Origin: Emergomyces orientalis
Taxonomy: Eukaryota > Ascomycota > Eurotiomycetes > Onygenales > Ajellomycetaceae
Assembly (NCBI GenBank): GCA_002110485.1
Contig: MOWL01000067.1
Coordinates: 2,170,001 to 2,234,000, forward strand
Direction: 5' to 3'
Length of the DNA: 64,000 nucleotides
Shown here: one piece after another, positions 10,386 through 22,189 of the stretch
Numbering within the stretch: the stretch's first letter is position 1
Layout: every line of letters begins with the position of its first letter
Notes under the pieces: generated by a model
What the model was told of the DNA's origin: nothing
Database searches by the model: none
The model's input: only the letters and a program-made list of their open reading frames with translations
Made by a program: the position numbers and the translations under genes

Positions 10386-12866
10386 GTTAGTGAACGCAAA
10401 CGGATAAGGAAACAGGTGGAGGATAAATGAATGAGGCTAAGGAAATAGATAGTGTACTGCACCTAAACAAGCCCTTTGGATATGGAGGAGAAACCCAGAA
10501 GAGGCCGTGGATGCAGTAGCACAGGAGATACGGACGAAGACAAAGACGGAGTAAAACAAGAAGAAATAGGCAAAACTGCTATGAAAAGGGACCAGTGAAG
10601 AAAAAAGGAAAATGATGTTTGAAACAACAATGATGAAAGAAAGAACTGCAAACTGAAGCTGGAGGAATGAAGCCGTACAGATGGACAAAGGGGGAAAAAG
10701 GGGGAAATGGAGAATAACGTAGAGCGAGAGGGACTAGCTACTTTACAGGAGCTAGTCTATCTCGATGATGATGGTAAACAGAGCGAGAGGCAGTGTTTGG
10801 GATGGATGATGAGGATGACTATGATGATGATGATGAAAGGAGATGGATGAAGAGGAGAAGACGAGACGAGAGGGCTGTTTATAAAACGAGGAGGGTTGAG
10901 AGCATTGGGTTGGGTGTTGGCAGGGGAAAGCACGCTGCGGTCGAGCAACAACACACAGAAGCCGCCCCCAGTCACTCACCACACGAGAACAACACAACTA
11001 TTCTATTCTATTCTATATTCACTCTATTCACTCGTTGTACAGGTGGCTGCCATCCACCAGCTGCAATAGGGAAACACTGCCCTGCTATCGAGAACAGGAT
11101 AATTGGGGTAGGAATCAGCTGGTCAATGAGGTCGTATCCCTCACTGGGAAAAGGCTTGTCTATGGTGAGTTTCAGTTTCAGGGGTCCCGCTTTAGATCCC
11201 TCACCAGTCCTTCTACAAGGTCATGGTTACCTACTACACCAGCTGGCTCTCTACGTTGAGAAGCTGCCAACAGGGCTGAGGCTGAGGTTGTATAGGAAGG
11301 ACACCTGCTTTATACAGCGTCTTTGGTATCAAATCGAGAGAAGGAAAGATTCTCGAGGTCCTCTTTATCGCCCCCTATGGCAAGCAGAGCCGCCAAAACA
11401 GCCCCATTGGGGTGCAATACATAAATACCTAGGTACACTTGTTTCGAGGAATAAGGGAAACAAATTCGGGGGCTTCCCAGAAAACAGAAAGGAGAAAGAA
11501 AAAAAAAAAAAGAAAGAAAAAAAAACAGGCTGATCCCGGCTCAGCAGAAACAGCGCTCACATAGCTGAACTATGCCAAACAAGAAGATATAGACGGACCA
11601 TGAACCTCCTCCGATTTTCAAGGGATCAACTTCCAACAGGGGAACAGGAAGAGAGAAAAACAAAAGGAGCAAACTGACAGGGAAGTGAGCCCCTTGAATA
11701 AGAGGATCTACTCCTAAATATGCCCTCGAGGCGCGGTTAGACATGCACACCGCTACAGCATCACACTGCAATGCAATATTGTACTGAGGTTAATTTCTTT
11801 TCTCATAAAAAGTTAACAAGAAACTCCTTCATCTAGGTATCCTGTGTATCAATAATGCAACAGAAGAATCATTCTATGAGAATTCCTCATACACCCCCTT
11901 TCATCCTTCCAATTTGATTTTTTTTTTTTTTTTTGTGGGGGGGGGAGTTTCCCCAGACTTGAATGTGCAAGGAGACGGAACAGAACTCTGCGGGAAATAT
12001 TCCGACAAGTTCCAGCCAAGCATAGAGCATAAGCGGATCGGAAGGAGGGAAACGTAACTTTCACCCTAGCAGGAGGGAGCATGAAATGAAGGGGGAGAAG
12101 AAACGAAGAAGCACACGACACTCCTCAGGAGGACGTTCGTTCAACTAGTTTTTTCTTGTCCCGAACAAACCGAGAATCCGAAAGGTGGCCAACAAGTAAA
12201 AGCTCCACAGACGGGTCTTTCACATGCATGGCCAAAGAAAGTGTTGAAGTTCTAGGGCATCTGATCTCAAACTTAGCCTAGGTAAATATATTCAAACTGC
12301 AAGACTACTGCATACTGTCTTGTGGGTTCAACTTAGTATGGGGTAATGGCGTGAACGGGTAATGCGCGGTTTGTATACATACATTTACCCCGCGATCGTG
12401 CCATCAAATGCAGCCCTTGAAACAGATAACAGTGGAGTGTTTGTGAGGGAAAAACCCCGAGTCACCTATTTTAAGCCAACCTCGGCAGCCAGTACCTGAT
12501 CATGTGACCCTGATGGTCGACCTGGGCTGAGAGAGGGCAATGGCCCTCAGGAAAAGTTGCTAATTCATTTCTAAAACTGAAACAAAAATAAGATCAGGGA
12601 AGAATGACACTACTCCGTAGCGTATATGGTAAAGGGAGAAAGAAAATAAAATGAATAGCTCCGGTACAGAGATGAACATGAGTTCAAGAGATGGATCTAA
12701 GATGGAATGAAAAGTCAGAGGAAACACAATTCTACAATATATATGTATATGTAGCCAATATACTCAGAAATGGAGAAGAAAAAAATTGAGCAGAGAGACG
12801 ACGGAGAAATTTACTAGTCCGAAAAGACGCGAAAAGGAAAGGAAAAAACGGAAAACCAACGCAGTC

Positions 12867-12891
12867 TATATATATATATATATATATATAT
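12867..12891. repeat. (TA)n microsatellite
   Basis: A run of about twelve uninterrupted TA units in the non-coding region downstream of the P450 reductase gene. Confidence 0.95.
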
Positions 12892-13045
12892 CACTGATAA
12901 TAAAAATGGGAAAGACAAAAGAGGACACGTTATAAAATAGTATATAACGAACAAATAAAAGGTAGAGAAACCAAAGAGACGACAAAAAAGAAGAAACAAA
13001 CAACAGTATCCTGTCAAAAAAAGAAGAAAAAAGCCCAAACATAAT

Positions 13046-13080
13046 CATGCCATACCATGCCATGCCATGCGAATGCCATG
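13046..13080. repeat. CATGC-type short tandem repeat
   Basis: Imperfect repeats of CATGC and CATAC, including three adjacent CATGC units, in the same non-coding stretch. Confidence 0.8.
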
Positions 13081-13144
13081 CGACATCAGATATATATCAA
13101 ATATCAATGTCAACCAAATTAAAACAAAAACAAAAACAAAACAC

Positions 13145-13172
13145 AAAAAAAAAAAAAAAAAAAAAAAAAAAA
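13145..13172. repeat. A28 homopolymer
   Basis: Twenty-eight A in a row, 30 bp beyond the P450 reductase stop on its 3' side, where the transcript would carry a U tract. Length in the assembly may be unreliable. Confidence 0.9.
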
Positions 13173-13202
13173 GCCCACGAAAGCCATCTTTTAGTCCCCA
13201 AC

Positions 13203-15395
13203 TCACGACCAAACATCCTCCTGATACGACCCATTATTCCGCATATGCTTCACGAGCTCTTCGCCTTTCTCCGGCGCCAGCCCGCGCTGCTCGGCCATGA
13301 TTTGGCCTAGAACCACATTCACCTCGCGCGCCATGTTGGCGGCATCACCGCAGACGTAAAAGTTGGCCTTTTGGAGGAGGAGGTCGTTGACGAGTTTGGC
13401 GTGTTCGCGGAGTTTGTGTTGGACATAGACCTTTTTGGAGGACTCGCGGGAAAAGGCGGTGATGATTTGGAGGGAGGAGCCAAGTTTTGAGGAGAAGGTC
13501 TATTTTTTCCCGAGGGGGGAGGGGATGTGGGTGGTTAGTCTGGGATGGTTGCTCTGTGGGTTTCTTTGGTATTATATTTGGGGGGTTGGGGTTGGATATT
13601 AGCATACCTCCCACTCATCTTTATACAGGAAATCCTCCTCGCGCTTTCTGCAGCCGTAGAATAGAACAGTTGGGCCGACATTATCTCCCCTCTCAGCCTG
13701 CGCGGCACGTTCTTGGATAAACCCTCGGAATGGTGCAACACCAGTACCAGGTCCAACCATGATGACGGGCTTGGCAGGGTCTGAGGGGAGCTTGAAGTTG
13801 GAATGGCGCACGTGGACAGGAACATGGATGCCGTCATATTTGTTTCTGGGCCCGTTGATGGCATACGTTAAGCCGTGCGGGTCTGGGTTGGGGTCGCCAT
13901 GTTGCTTTTGCTTCAGCGCCAGAAGATAGTTTGTTGTGACACCCTTGAGATTATGTGTGGCGCCTGGGATGCGGAGGGATTCTACGACGGCGGTGATGCT
14001 GATTTTGTTCTTTTGCGCTAGGGAGGAGGACGAGATGGAGTAGTATCGCGGTTGGATTTTAGGGATACCTTCGATGAGAAGGGAGAATGGGACATCTGAA
14101 AACGGCAGGGGGGTGACGCTTCGAAGGGCTTGGGAAATGTTCATATACTGGCTGGCGATTTTCTCTTGGAAGTAGTCCTTGTCATTTCCCAGTCGTTTCA
14201 TTTCGTTGCGCGAGGCTTCATCGGGCGCAAAGGGCGCGAGAGAAGAGACGAATTGACGAGATACGGGGCCACAGATTTCCATGTGATATCTCATGACGGC
14301 GTCGTACGTGGTCGGGGTAGGGAAGGGGACTTTGGCAGTGACATCCAAAGGCTTGATCTTGATAACCATATTGCGTTTGTCGGTAATGTCAAAAGCGGCA
14401 GCGAACCGGTCCACTTCCGCTCCGGCGTTGGTAGGCCAAATAGCAATATGGTCGCCGGTTTGGTAAGACAGGTTGCTTCCCTCGACACTAATTTCCATAT
14501 GTAGACAGTTGCGGTCCTTGACAGTAAAGAGCTCTCGAGATTCGACGATAGGGGCAATTAACGGGTTGTGCGCATGGTATGGTCCCTTTTGCTGGCCTTC
14601 GAGGTGGTTTTGGTTTGGCTCCCCCAAGTACACATGTTCGGCTTCAGGTGAAGTTTCTGGTTCTTCGATAACGGAAAATACAGGTTCGTAGACTGCTTCT
14701 CGTTCTTCGAGGCCCATATCCTCCGCGAGAGCCTTCCACATAGGTTCTTTCCAGGCCAGATAATCCTCCTCCATTGTGCCCGCACCATCATCGCCTTCGC
14801 CAGGCTCCCCAATCCGTTTGGCACCGAGTTTCCGCATAGTGGCATCCACATTTCTTACCATCGAGTTGAAATGCTCGTAGGTGTTATTTCCTAGGCCAAA
14901 TGCGACATACTTGATGGAGGAAAGGGGGCTGTCGTCGGGGCCTCCGCCACCTTCAAATGCGACATCTTCCCCGGTAAGGAATTGGTAGAAATCCACGGCG
15001 TTATCCGTAGGTTCACCTTCACCATAGGTGGCTAACACAAAAAACATGACCTTATCCTCGGGGAACTTGTCGAGATTTTCATAGTCGTAATCTTCCAAAT
15101 CAGCGACCATTGTCTTGAGACCGAATCGCTGGGAACCTTCTTTGGCCAGCCTAGAGGCATAATCCTCTGCGGTGCCGGTCTGAGAGCCGTAGAAAATTAC
15201 ACAGTTCTTGCCAGTTTCGTTTAGTTTCTCGATGATATCTCTTGACGTTCCAGCTTTTGCGCCATTCGCCGTCGCAAAACTCGTGGCATAAGGGTCCTTA
15301 ACAACGCCCCATATTGAGCCCTTGGTGAAGTAGGCAACGCTACCAACGAGGATAGCAACCAGTACCACCAGGTCCAAGGTATCGACCTGGGCCAT
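13203..15395 (-). CDS. cprA: NADPH-cytochrome P450 reductase
   Basis: Two exons, 15395-13608 and 13499-13203, giving 694 aa, the normal length of the fungal enzyme. It passes electrons from NADPH through FAD and FMN to microsomal P450s and is anchored in the ER membrane by residues about 8-24 (LDLVVLVAILVGSVAYF). The FMN-binding loop YGSQTGTAEDYA is at 69-80. The FAD motif RYYSISSSSL, the NADPH motif GPGTGVAPFRGF, and near the end YVCGDAANMAREV follow. The terminal EDVWS carries the penultimate tryptophan that stacks on FAD. The intron (13500-13607) joins KDEWE to TFSSKLG in phase 0. The chosen start (MAQVDTLDL) matches family N-termini. An in-frame ATG 27 codons upstream (15476) would add an extension. 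A probable 5' UTR intron lies at 15487-15593. Confidence 0.95.
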
Positions 15396-15486
15396 GGTGA
15401 CGAACTTGGGAAATCGGTTGTAGAGAAAACAACAACAGCGGAAGAGGGGATCGGGTAGGGAGCGAAGGAAATGCAAGTTGAGTTCC

Positions 15487-15593
15487 TGGAAAAAAAAAAA
15501 ATATCAGTTCGGAAGCACCCCTGCAATAAGGGGGAAAAAAAGAACAGCGAGAAAGTGAAGGAGAGTGAAAATGATATAAAAATAGCCACGTAC
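15487..15593 (-). promoter_or_regulatory. Probable 5' UTR intron of the P450 reductase gene
   Basis: On the minus strand a GTACGT donor (at 15593-15588) is followed 100 bp later by a twelve-T tract and CCAG (acceptor at 15488-15487). This is a textbook fungal intron end, just before the first in-frame ATG of the reductase. A TTGCAG slightly upstream is a possible alternative acceptor. It is predicted from sequence only. Confidence 0.5.
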
Positions 15594-16780
15594 CAATAAA
15601 ATGAACAAATGAACAAAGAAAACGAAAGATAGAAACTGCGCCGGCAACGATAACCAGGCAGTGAGTAAAGTTCCTAAATTATCCTCTGCGCCGAGAGCGA
15701 GAATCCGCTGAGGGGGAGCCCTAAGAATCCACCAAAAGAAATCGGCGATTGGATTGGCGGAGGGAGAGGCAAATCGAATTCTTGTTATAACCACCTACTC
15801 ACAAAGAGAGCCGGGCACTGCGAGCAGGGAATGGGGAGGTATACCCAACAAAAAGAACAAGGCAGACAGAGGAGAAGAGAGCGTGTGAATTTGGAGTGGG
15901 AAATGTGTCTGTTCAGCGAGAGTTTCCTTAGGCGAAGTTATTTAGCCAGTTGGGGCTTCGGCTGACAAGCTGAGCAAGTGGCCTGTTGCTGGGTTTCGGC
16001 GACTAAATATCATTCTGATTCTATTCCTGCCTATTGCAACGTGCGCAGCTGCTAGCTATGCGAGTCAGGCGCTGTGTCTGTGGTTGGGCTCTCTGTCAGT
16101 CTAATTCACCTGAGCAATTGATCTGCATGTGTAACTAGTACATTATTGTACTGTGCAACTAAAGGCAAAGTAGTAACATATTCCGCCGGCCACCAAATTG
16201 CGGAATATTCAACACAAAAATATTTATTATTTACTCCACAATTCCATATCCTCAATTTGCTCCCTGGAACTGACGCCGCTGTCGATCAATTCCGCAAATT
16301 ACACCCTCTCTCTTCCGCGCTCCACTTCGTCCTCATATCCACCCACCCTGAGAATATCTTCTAAAGTAAGTCCATGTGGCTACGAATGAGGAATTCGGAT
16401 GGTACCTTCGGAGGATCAATTATTATTATTATTATCTTCCTTACTACCATTTGTGAAAAAATATTGTATGTGCATATACCTCAGGGTTCAGAGGTTCGCT
16501 CGGACCATGAAATATAGTATCCACCAATTAAGTAGTACCTTGAAGAGAAAGCTGGATATCTCAGGGAGAGAATTTACGCTGAAGAGATCTTCTTCTGCCT
16601 GGCCGAATTCCTCTTATTATTCTCCTGCTGCTAGGCCCAACTCTGTCCTATCCGCCGCACACAAAGAGTGAAGGAGACAATGTAACTGATGCCGGATAAA
16701 TCCTGCCGGCCTCGGAAACCGGCCCCAACTCTTCTTCCGCCTTGCTTTTCTGCGTTTATTGGCTGCACATCAATTCAATT

Positions 16781-16816
16781 GTGTGTGTGAGTGTGTGAGT
16801 GTGTGTGTGTGTGTGT
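16781..16816. repeat. (GT)n microsatellite
   Basis: GT dinucleotides interrupted twice by GA, about 36 bp, in non-coding sequence. Confidence 0.9.
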
Positions 16817-17526
16817 AGCAGCAGGATTGGAACTTGGAACACTTCTGCCATGCGACATTTGATCATTTCAATTCTGTTGAAGCAGGAATGCTAAGAGCTT
16901 CCGTTAAAGTACTCTTTTGCTACTTCTCAAATAATACTAATACTAGCAATACTTCTCCCTGGATGATGCATAGATGCTTGACAATATGCGCAACTGCCAA
17001 GCATACTTTGGGTATTTATTAGTTCCAGCAATCTGGTGAAGAAAAAGGAGAAAGCCCAGAAAGGAAATGGTCCAGACATCTGAAAATTTTTATTTTTTAT
17101 TTTTTTTACATCGCTCCTCTTTTCCCTTTATTTTTGCTTCCCTTCCTTGGGCGAAACTTCATCATATTCAACTAACGAACTAAGGTTACTAGGCTTTGTC
17201 AGGCAACTGGCTCTTCAAAAGGGTAGAAGAAGGCTGCTGGCTGGCATGGATGGACATGTGTCAGGACGCGGACAAAACCCCCAAACCTCGCTAATTCAAA
17301 TTCTCGTTGCTCCTCGTGAACGTTTGCATTCAGTAGGGACCTCGGAAAATATTTAATCAGATGGATGCATTGTCCCTTCAGGAAGCATCAAGAGCGCCAT
17401 TTCTGTTTGAAGCTACCGCATCTCGGCACACACCTCGAAAAACTAAACGAGCCTAACATATCGCCTGCCGTAGGTGACGTTTTGTTTTTTAATTTGTATT
17501 TATTTATCGAGCGATTCAGAAAGACC

Positions 17527-17601
17527 TTAATAATAATAATAATAATAATAGCGATCCGGTTGCAACTGGAGAATGAGTGTTATTATTATTATTATTATTA
17601 A
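17527..17601. repeat. Inverted pair of trinucleotide arrays (AAT then ATT)
   Basis: An AAT array (17527-17550) and an ATT array (17581-17601) are exact reverse complements over 21 bp with about 33 bp between them. Transcribed or single-stranded, this could form a long AT hairpin. Confidence 0.85.
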
Positions 17602-17813
17602 TGTTATTATTGTTATTATTTATTTTGACGTGGTCAGCCTAGGGCTGAGAAGTGAGATGTTAAGAACCAGGTTGATCTGTTCGTCTCTGAGAACGAGGAT
17701 ACCTGGAAAATCTTCATAAATTTATGTTGTTGCCTGTTGATTTACGTGTCATCCATCTGGCTGGTGATAAATTTGTTAATCATCAGTGCTGGCCATGCAG
17801 TCTCCGTCGCCTC

Positions 17814-17836
17814 TTTTTTTTTTTTTTTTTTTTTTT
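17814..17836. repeat. T23 homopolymer
   Basis: Twenty-three T in a row in non-coding sequence. Confidence 0.9.
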
Positions 17837-18456
17837 CGGTCTCTGCAGATTGCTACTGCTTCGGCAAGCAGTTTTCTGAGAGGTCTTCTAGTCGTCTTGC
17901 TGCATGCCGATGATGATCACTCGTGCTGCGTATATGCGCTGATATGAGGGATTTCAAACATGCCCTTCGGCCCTGGTATTAGGGCAAGGCAATGCGGGCA
18001 GTCGAACCTTTTCGATCGTTCAACACTATCAGAAAGGCGAAGATATGAATGAAAGAATACTTTGCATCGTAATCCACACATCTGCAGACCATATATACAT
18101 GGCGATATATGGTCAGGAAGAAAATTACGCATCCATTATTAATATTAATTAATATACTACTCTGGGTTTCATTCTGACAAAAAAAAAACAAAAAAACAAA
18201 AAAAAAAGGGGGAGGGAGGGGGAAACATCCTGTCCACGCGGTATATAAGTATCGAGTGCTACAAGTTGGCATGGCACGAACCTCACGACCCCTATTTCAT
18301 TTGACCATCCATGCATCCACGAAGAGATTGCGATGGAGAGGCAAAGGAAGTGGAAGGAGATGAATATATCGTCCTCCCTACCTCTTTCTTTAATTTCGCT
18401 GCCCTCGTGCATTATCATTGACCCCGTTTCACTAGAACCACTCCGTCGGATGAGAA

Positions 18457-18938
18457 TTACCTAAGGACAATTAGTGCACCATTCACTCGCTATACAAACA
18501 TCACTATTATCGATAGCGGAAGAGCAGGCCATCCCATCCTCCAGGAGGATGGGAGAGCGTGGAATGAAGGGGAGGACGCAAAACGAAAACAAAAAAAACG
18601 TACAACCCAAGTTGAACCCCAGCATTGTTACAAAGCGGACCCAACGGAACATAAACGATCTTCGCGAAGTAGGCCCATATCCCGGCCCGGCCCCACTTCA
18701 CAGCATTATCGCCCACACATTTTATGAAAGTGCATGTGGCCAAGGTGCCGTCGACGAGGCCCTTGGGCTGCAGCATGATGGCATCGGTGCATTTGCTCCA
18801 GTCTTCTCGTTCCTCCAGTGATACGTTGGGAATGGTGGGTTCGACACCATTCTCTTGGGGCGCCGCAGCGGGGATGGCGGAGGTGATCGCTGCGGTGGCT
18901 AGAAGGGTGAGAACGGTGGTGGTGAGGTGGAGCTTCAT
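18457..18938 (-). CDS. Small secreted cysteine-containing protein
   Basis: Two exons, 18938-18604 and 18460-18457, predict 112 aa. Residues 1-21 form a clear signal peptide (MKLHLTTTVLTLLATAAITS, then A), with likely cleavage before IPAAAPQ. The mature part has four cysteines (50, 69, 74, 103), consistent with two disulfides. I recognise no family. The intron has a GTACGT donor, an ACTAAT branch-like site and a TTAG acceptor. Splicing joins TT to GTAA, so the stop codon is formed right at the junction. Without splicing the frame runs 31 residues further into sequence of non-coding character. It lies alone between two gene-poor regions. Size, secretion and cysteines fit a small secreted or effector-like protein, but that is only a class description. 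Confidence 0.68.
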
Positions 18939-19080
18939 TTTGTTTAAGGTTGGTTGACTGGGCCTTTTTGGTCCGGATAGGGGCTCTGTGTTAGCAGCTG
19001 TCAGTTCGAAATTTTTTTTATTTTTTATTTTAAAAACGTTCCGACTTTTACTGCAGATTCAATTGGCGGGTCTTTGGTAT

Positions 19081-19106
19081 GGGATAAAATGGGATGGGAT
19101 GGGATG
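19081..19106. repeat. GGGAT short tandem repeat
   Basis: Four to five imperfect GGGAT/GGGATAAAAT units in the promoter side of the small secreted protein gene. Confidence 0.8.
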
Positions 19107-21880
19107 AAGCAATATATGATACCTTTTGAAGGAGGGAACCTACTGTCTTATGTGGTTTATATGGGCGCTGTGGAGGATTGTGAAAGCTGCTGAAAAGAGG
19201 AGACAGAATAATGAAGCACGTCCCTTCGTCATCTACAGCTGGGGGGAAAAGAACGAGGTTTATATACGGGATTTATCGAGCTGAGTCCAAAATGTTCCTC
19301 TTTCACCTACCCCCTTCACCAAGACGCTCCTGAATCCGTAAACGGAGTTCTACTCCTATCATTCCCCCCCGCCAGCATCATCACCACCGCCGGCCAAGCT
19401 CGGCGCAGACTATGATCCTCGATATGTGCGCCTTCTACCGTTTCCCAAAATTCAGTCTCTTTCGTTGCAATTATCAGATCATAGATCTTCAAACTCAATC
19501 CAAATTTTCACGATGTACCGAAACAAAACTATTGGACGAGCTTCCTCATTTATTCTGGGGCGCAACGGGATACGACACCCTGTAAGGCACGAATCTATGG
19601 AGTCAATCGCGGGGGTGGAGGAATTATTCAATTTTTTTTTAAATTTAAACTCCTGCATGGAACTGTGACGGGAACTCAGGAGCACCAACCCAAGTATTTG
19701 AAAGCTTCGCCTGACGGCCAAGCCTGGCCAATCACGTTCCGGTGATCTTCAATTGAAGAAACTTAGTCACTGCGAAATGCAAGTATGAAGAGATGAGAGG
19801 TGTTGGAGGGGAAGTTGTTACTCGCAGCAACACAAAGACCGTCAGAAGCCATACATGCGCACAAGAACATATATGATCATACTTGTGACCCAAAATCTTC
19901 AGATGATATTTGTTTCCGTTCTGCAGTGCTTGCGGATCGACGGCTTTTCAAGGTGGATTGCCGAAAAATTGAGGTATCTCCATTGCTCTTTGTGCTAATC
20001 TTGTAGATCTGGCGGGGGGAGGGCCCAAGCCAACTGGCTAAATGGTGTACCAATTGCTATTCGCAACAGGTTTCGAAATTTCGGATTGGGGAAAGAAATT
20101 TCTTTTCTTTCTACTCAACCTTTTCTGAATGTCATATCTCTTAACTGGTATGGTTTGTTCAGGCTTCGATTTCTGGGTGAAATATTATAAGCCTTTGGGG
20201 GATAATTTACACTCTGGCAAGTTGGCACATACCCCTTGGGCGGTGAACGGTGTTGGTAATGGTTGATGAAGAGGACTAGAACGAGGGATGTGGTTGTTGA
20301 GACGGAGAACCTTGGAATGCAGATTACTACTATAATGTCCCAGCTGTTCACGAAATGAACGGGATTGTAGGAAATTAATATTGGTTGGCGCTGAGTTGAA
20401 TACATTGGCAATACCTAAGAACTTGAACTTCATATTCACTTCTAAAATAATGCAGATAAGTTTAATGTTTCCATTTTGTTAACAGAGATGGTTTCAAACT
20501 ATGTAACCCTGGGAGGTCAGTATACAGACACTGACATGGGGATAATATTTTTTCTGCACTACATTGAAACATTGCCATCAATAGGCATGTTTGAAAGAGA
20601 CAAAAATAAAAACAAAATCTCTTTTCTTAAGATGGTGAGCACAAGTAAACAAAAGGCAGAGTCCACATTTATCGAAGCGAAGCTTTTAGAGCGTCGGTAG
20701 GGAGGGGGTCAAAATATCGCTGCCACGCCCACATATATCTTGACATGGGTATAAATTCGATCGATCGCGAGAGGGGCGCAGACACGGCAGGGCGTAGTAT
20801 ATAGCGTTAGACATACTCTCGGTCGACCCGACAAAGCAATGTTCCAGGTTGCAATAACGACCTAACACATAAGTTGCATCCAACCTGGGGTACAGATCTC
20901 GAAGCAATCTAGATTTTCGCTCTCTTTATCCTAGTTCAGCTCCCCGCAGTTTGAAGAATAAATAACGCAATGCATTTTATGTGTACATACTTAATGAGGA
21001 GTATGGTATATATTGATGGGATGGAAGGGGAGAGCTGAATTTGTCGCCCTTCGATTATGTTTTGAGCGGATACCCCCATTATTGTTGAATTCGGAGGTGC
21101 TCGATATTGGTATATTTTATAGCCTCAGCCGTTCAACGGCCTCTGGTGGATCGGATAACCCCCAGGCGTGGATACACACACATAGAGTTTTCAAAACAGT
21201 AGTCTTTCGTGTCATCGGTCCAGTAGATGTCTTCGGCTAGCAGAAGGGCGTTGCTGAAGATGGCCATTCGTCATTTCCAGGCGCTTTCGAGGACCCAGAT
21301 GTAGGGAGAAGAACGTGGATCTTCCCACATGGATGCAAGCATATCTATGAATGGGCCTTCTTCAATCACTGGTTAAACCTAGAGAACGGGCTAGAGGGGG
21401 ACTTGTGAAAATGTATGGATGGAATGGCGGGTAGAGAAACATGTGTCACATTGCTGGATCCTACCAATGGCTGGGAAGAGTGGAGTCTCCGTTTCGTATT
21501 TGCATCACGATCAAGGTGAGCGAGGTGTCGAGTCTAAGGAATTACGATGGAAGGGGGAACAGGAACTCGGCCACAGCAGGAATAGGAATGGAATTCTCTC
21601 ACACTGCAGCAATAGAAACAATAGCAGGATGTATGGGCCAGCATCAACGTTTTTCTCTAGCATTCTTTCTTTGTAACTATCAAGGAGACAATGCCCGCTT
21701 GAGGATATAATAGTTGTTTGTCCCCAGTTCCAGCTACATACATAACTTAGTGGTGCTTCAAGTGTGTCAGGGGCTAAGTTTCTTGGTCTCTGGCCATTGG
21801 ACAGTCAGCAGCCACGGGCGACCAGCGAAAAAAAAGGCCAAGCCCGCCCCAAGTCCACCCTTGACATCTTCACTCCACAT

Positions 21881-21920
21881 CTCCTCCTCCTCCTCCTCCT
21901 CCTCCTCCTCCTCCTCCTCC
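21881..21920. repeat. (CTC)13 microsatellite
   Basis: Forty bases of pure CTC triplets about 270 bp before the PAG1 start codon, in the probable promoter or 5' leader. Confidence 0.95.
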
Positions 21921-22189
21921 ATCCCCCCAGCCAGCCAACCAACATTCCAACGGGCTGCCCAAGTGCCTTGTTTTTGGAATGGACTGTGAAATCGACGATG
22001 CGAGGAGATACTACTTTGCTCTTCTCCCCTCTTCCTGTTGCTAGAGGAGGCCGTTGAAGATGCAGCATACCTGTGAGTCTCGAAGGTCCTTGCCAAGCAC
22101 ATCCAGCTGCTGGGCGGAGTATATAATATTTTGCTCGCTGCTCCACGTCCATGAAAAGTGGCATCATTGCTGTTTAGCTAGGATTGTAA

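Larger units (their letters stand above)
10386..13202. other. Gene-free 2.8-kb region upstream of the RRM gene
   Basis: This stretch lies between the RRM gene start and the P450 reductase stop, both on the minus strand. It should hold the RRM gene promoter and leader and the reductase 3' UTR. The composition is purine-rich on the plus strand near 10400-10900. Low-complexity tracts lie at 11918-11946 (T run then G run), 12867-12891 and 13046-13172. A 246-codon open frame on the plus strand at 10793-11533 has no domain and looks like chance in biased sequence. Confidence 0.5.
15396..18456. other. Gene-free 3-kb region upstream of the P450 reductase
   Basis: It holds the reductase promoter and leader, and probably the 3' UTR of the small secreted gene beyond. 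Microsatellites are dense here: ATT near 16423-16437, GT at 16781-16816, paired AAT/ATT arrays at 17527-17601, and a T run at 17814-17836. No ORF carries a recognisable domain. Confidence 0.5.
18939..22189. other. Gene-free 3.2-kb region upstream of PAG1
   Basis: It lies between the start of the secreted-protein gene (-) and the PAG1 start (+), so it holds both promoters. GGGAT repeats occur at 19081-19106 and a CTC array at 21881-21920. Short ORFs around the CTC array are low-complexity Ser, Leu or Glu runs and are not credible genes. Confidence 0.5.

Noticed and set aside
10793..11533. 246-codon plus-strand open frame upstream of the RRM gene
   Set aside because: It begins in an Asp/Arg-rich GA tract, ends in a Lys/Glu run from A-rich DNA, shows no domain, and lies where the RRM gene promoter and leader should be.
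21714..22167. Open frames over the CTC array on both strands
   Set aside because: They are long only because the repeat lacks stops; the products are Ser, Leu or Glu homopolymers.
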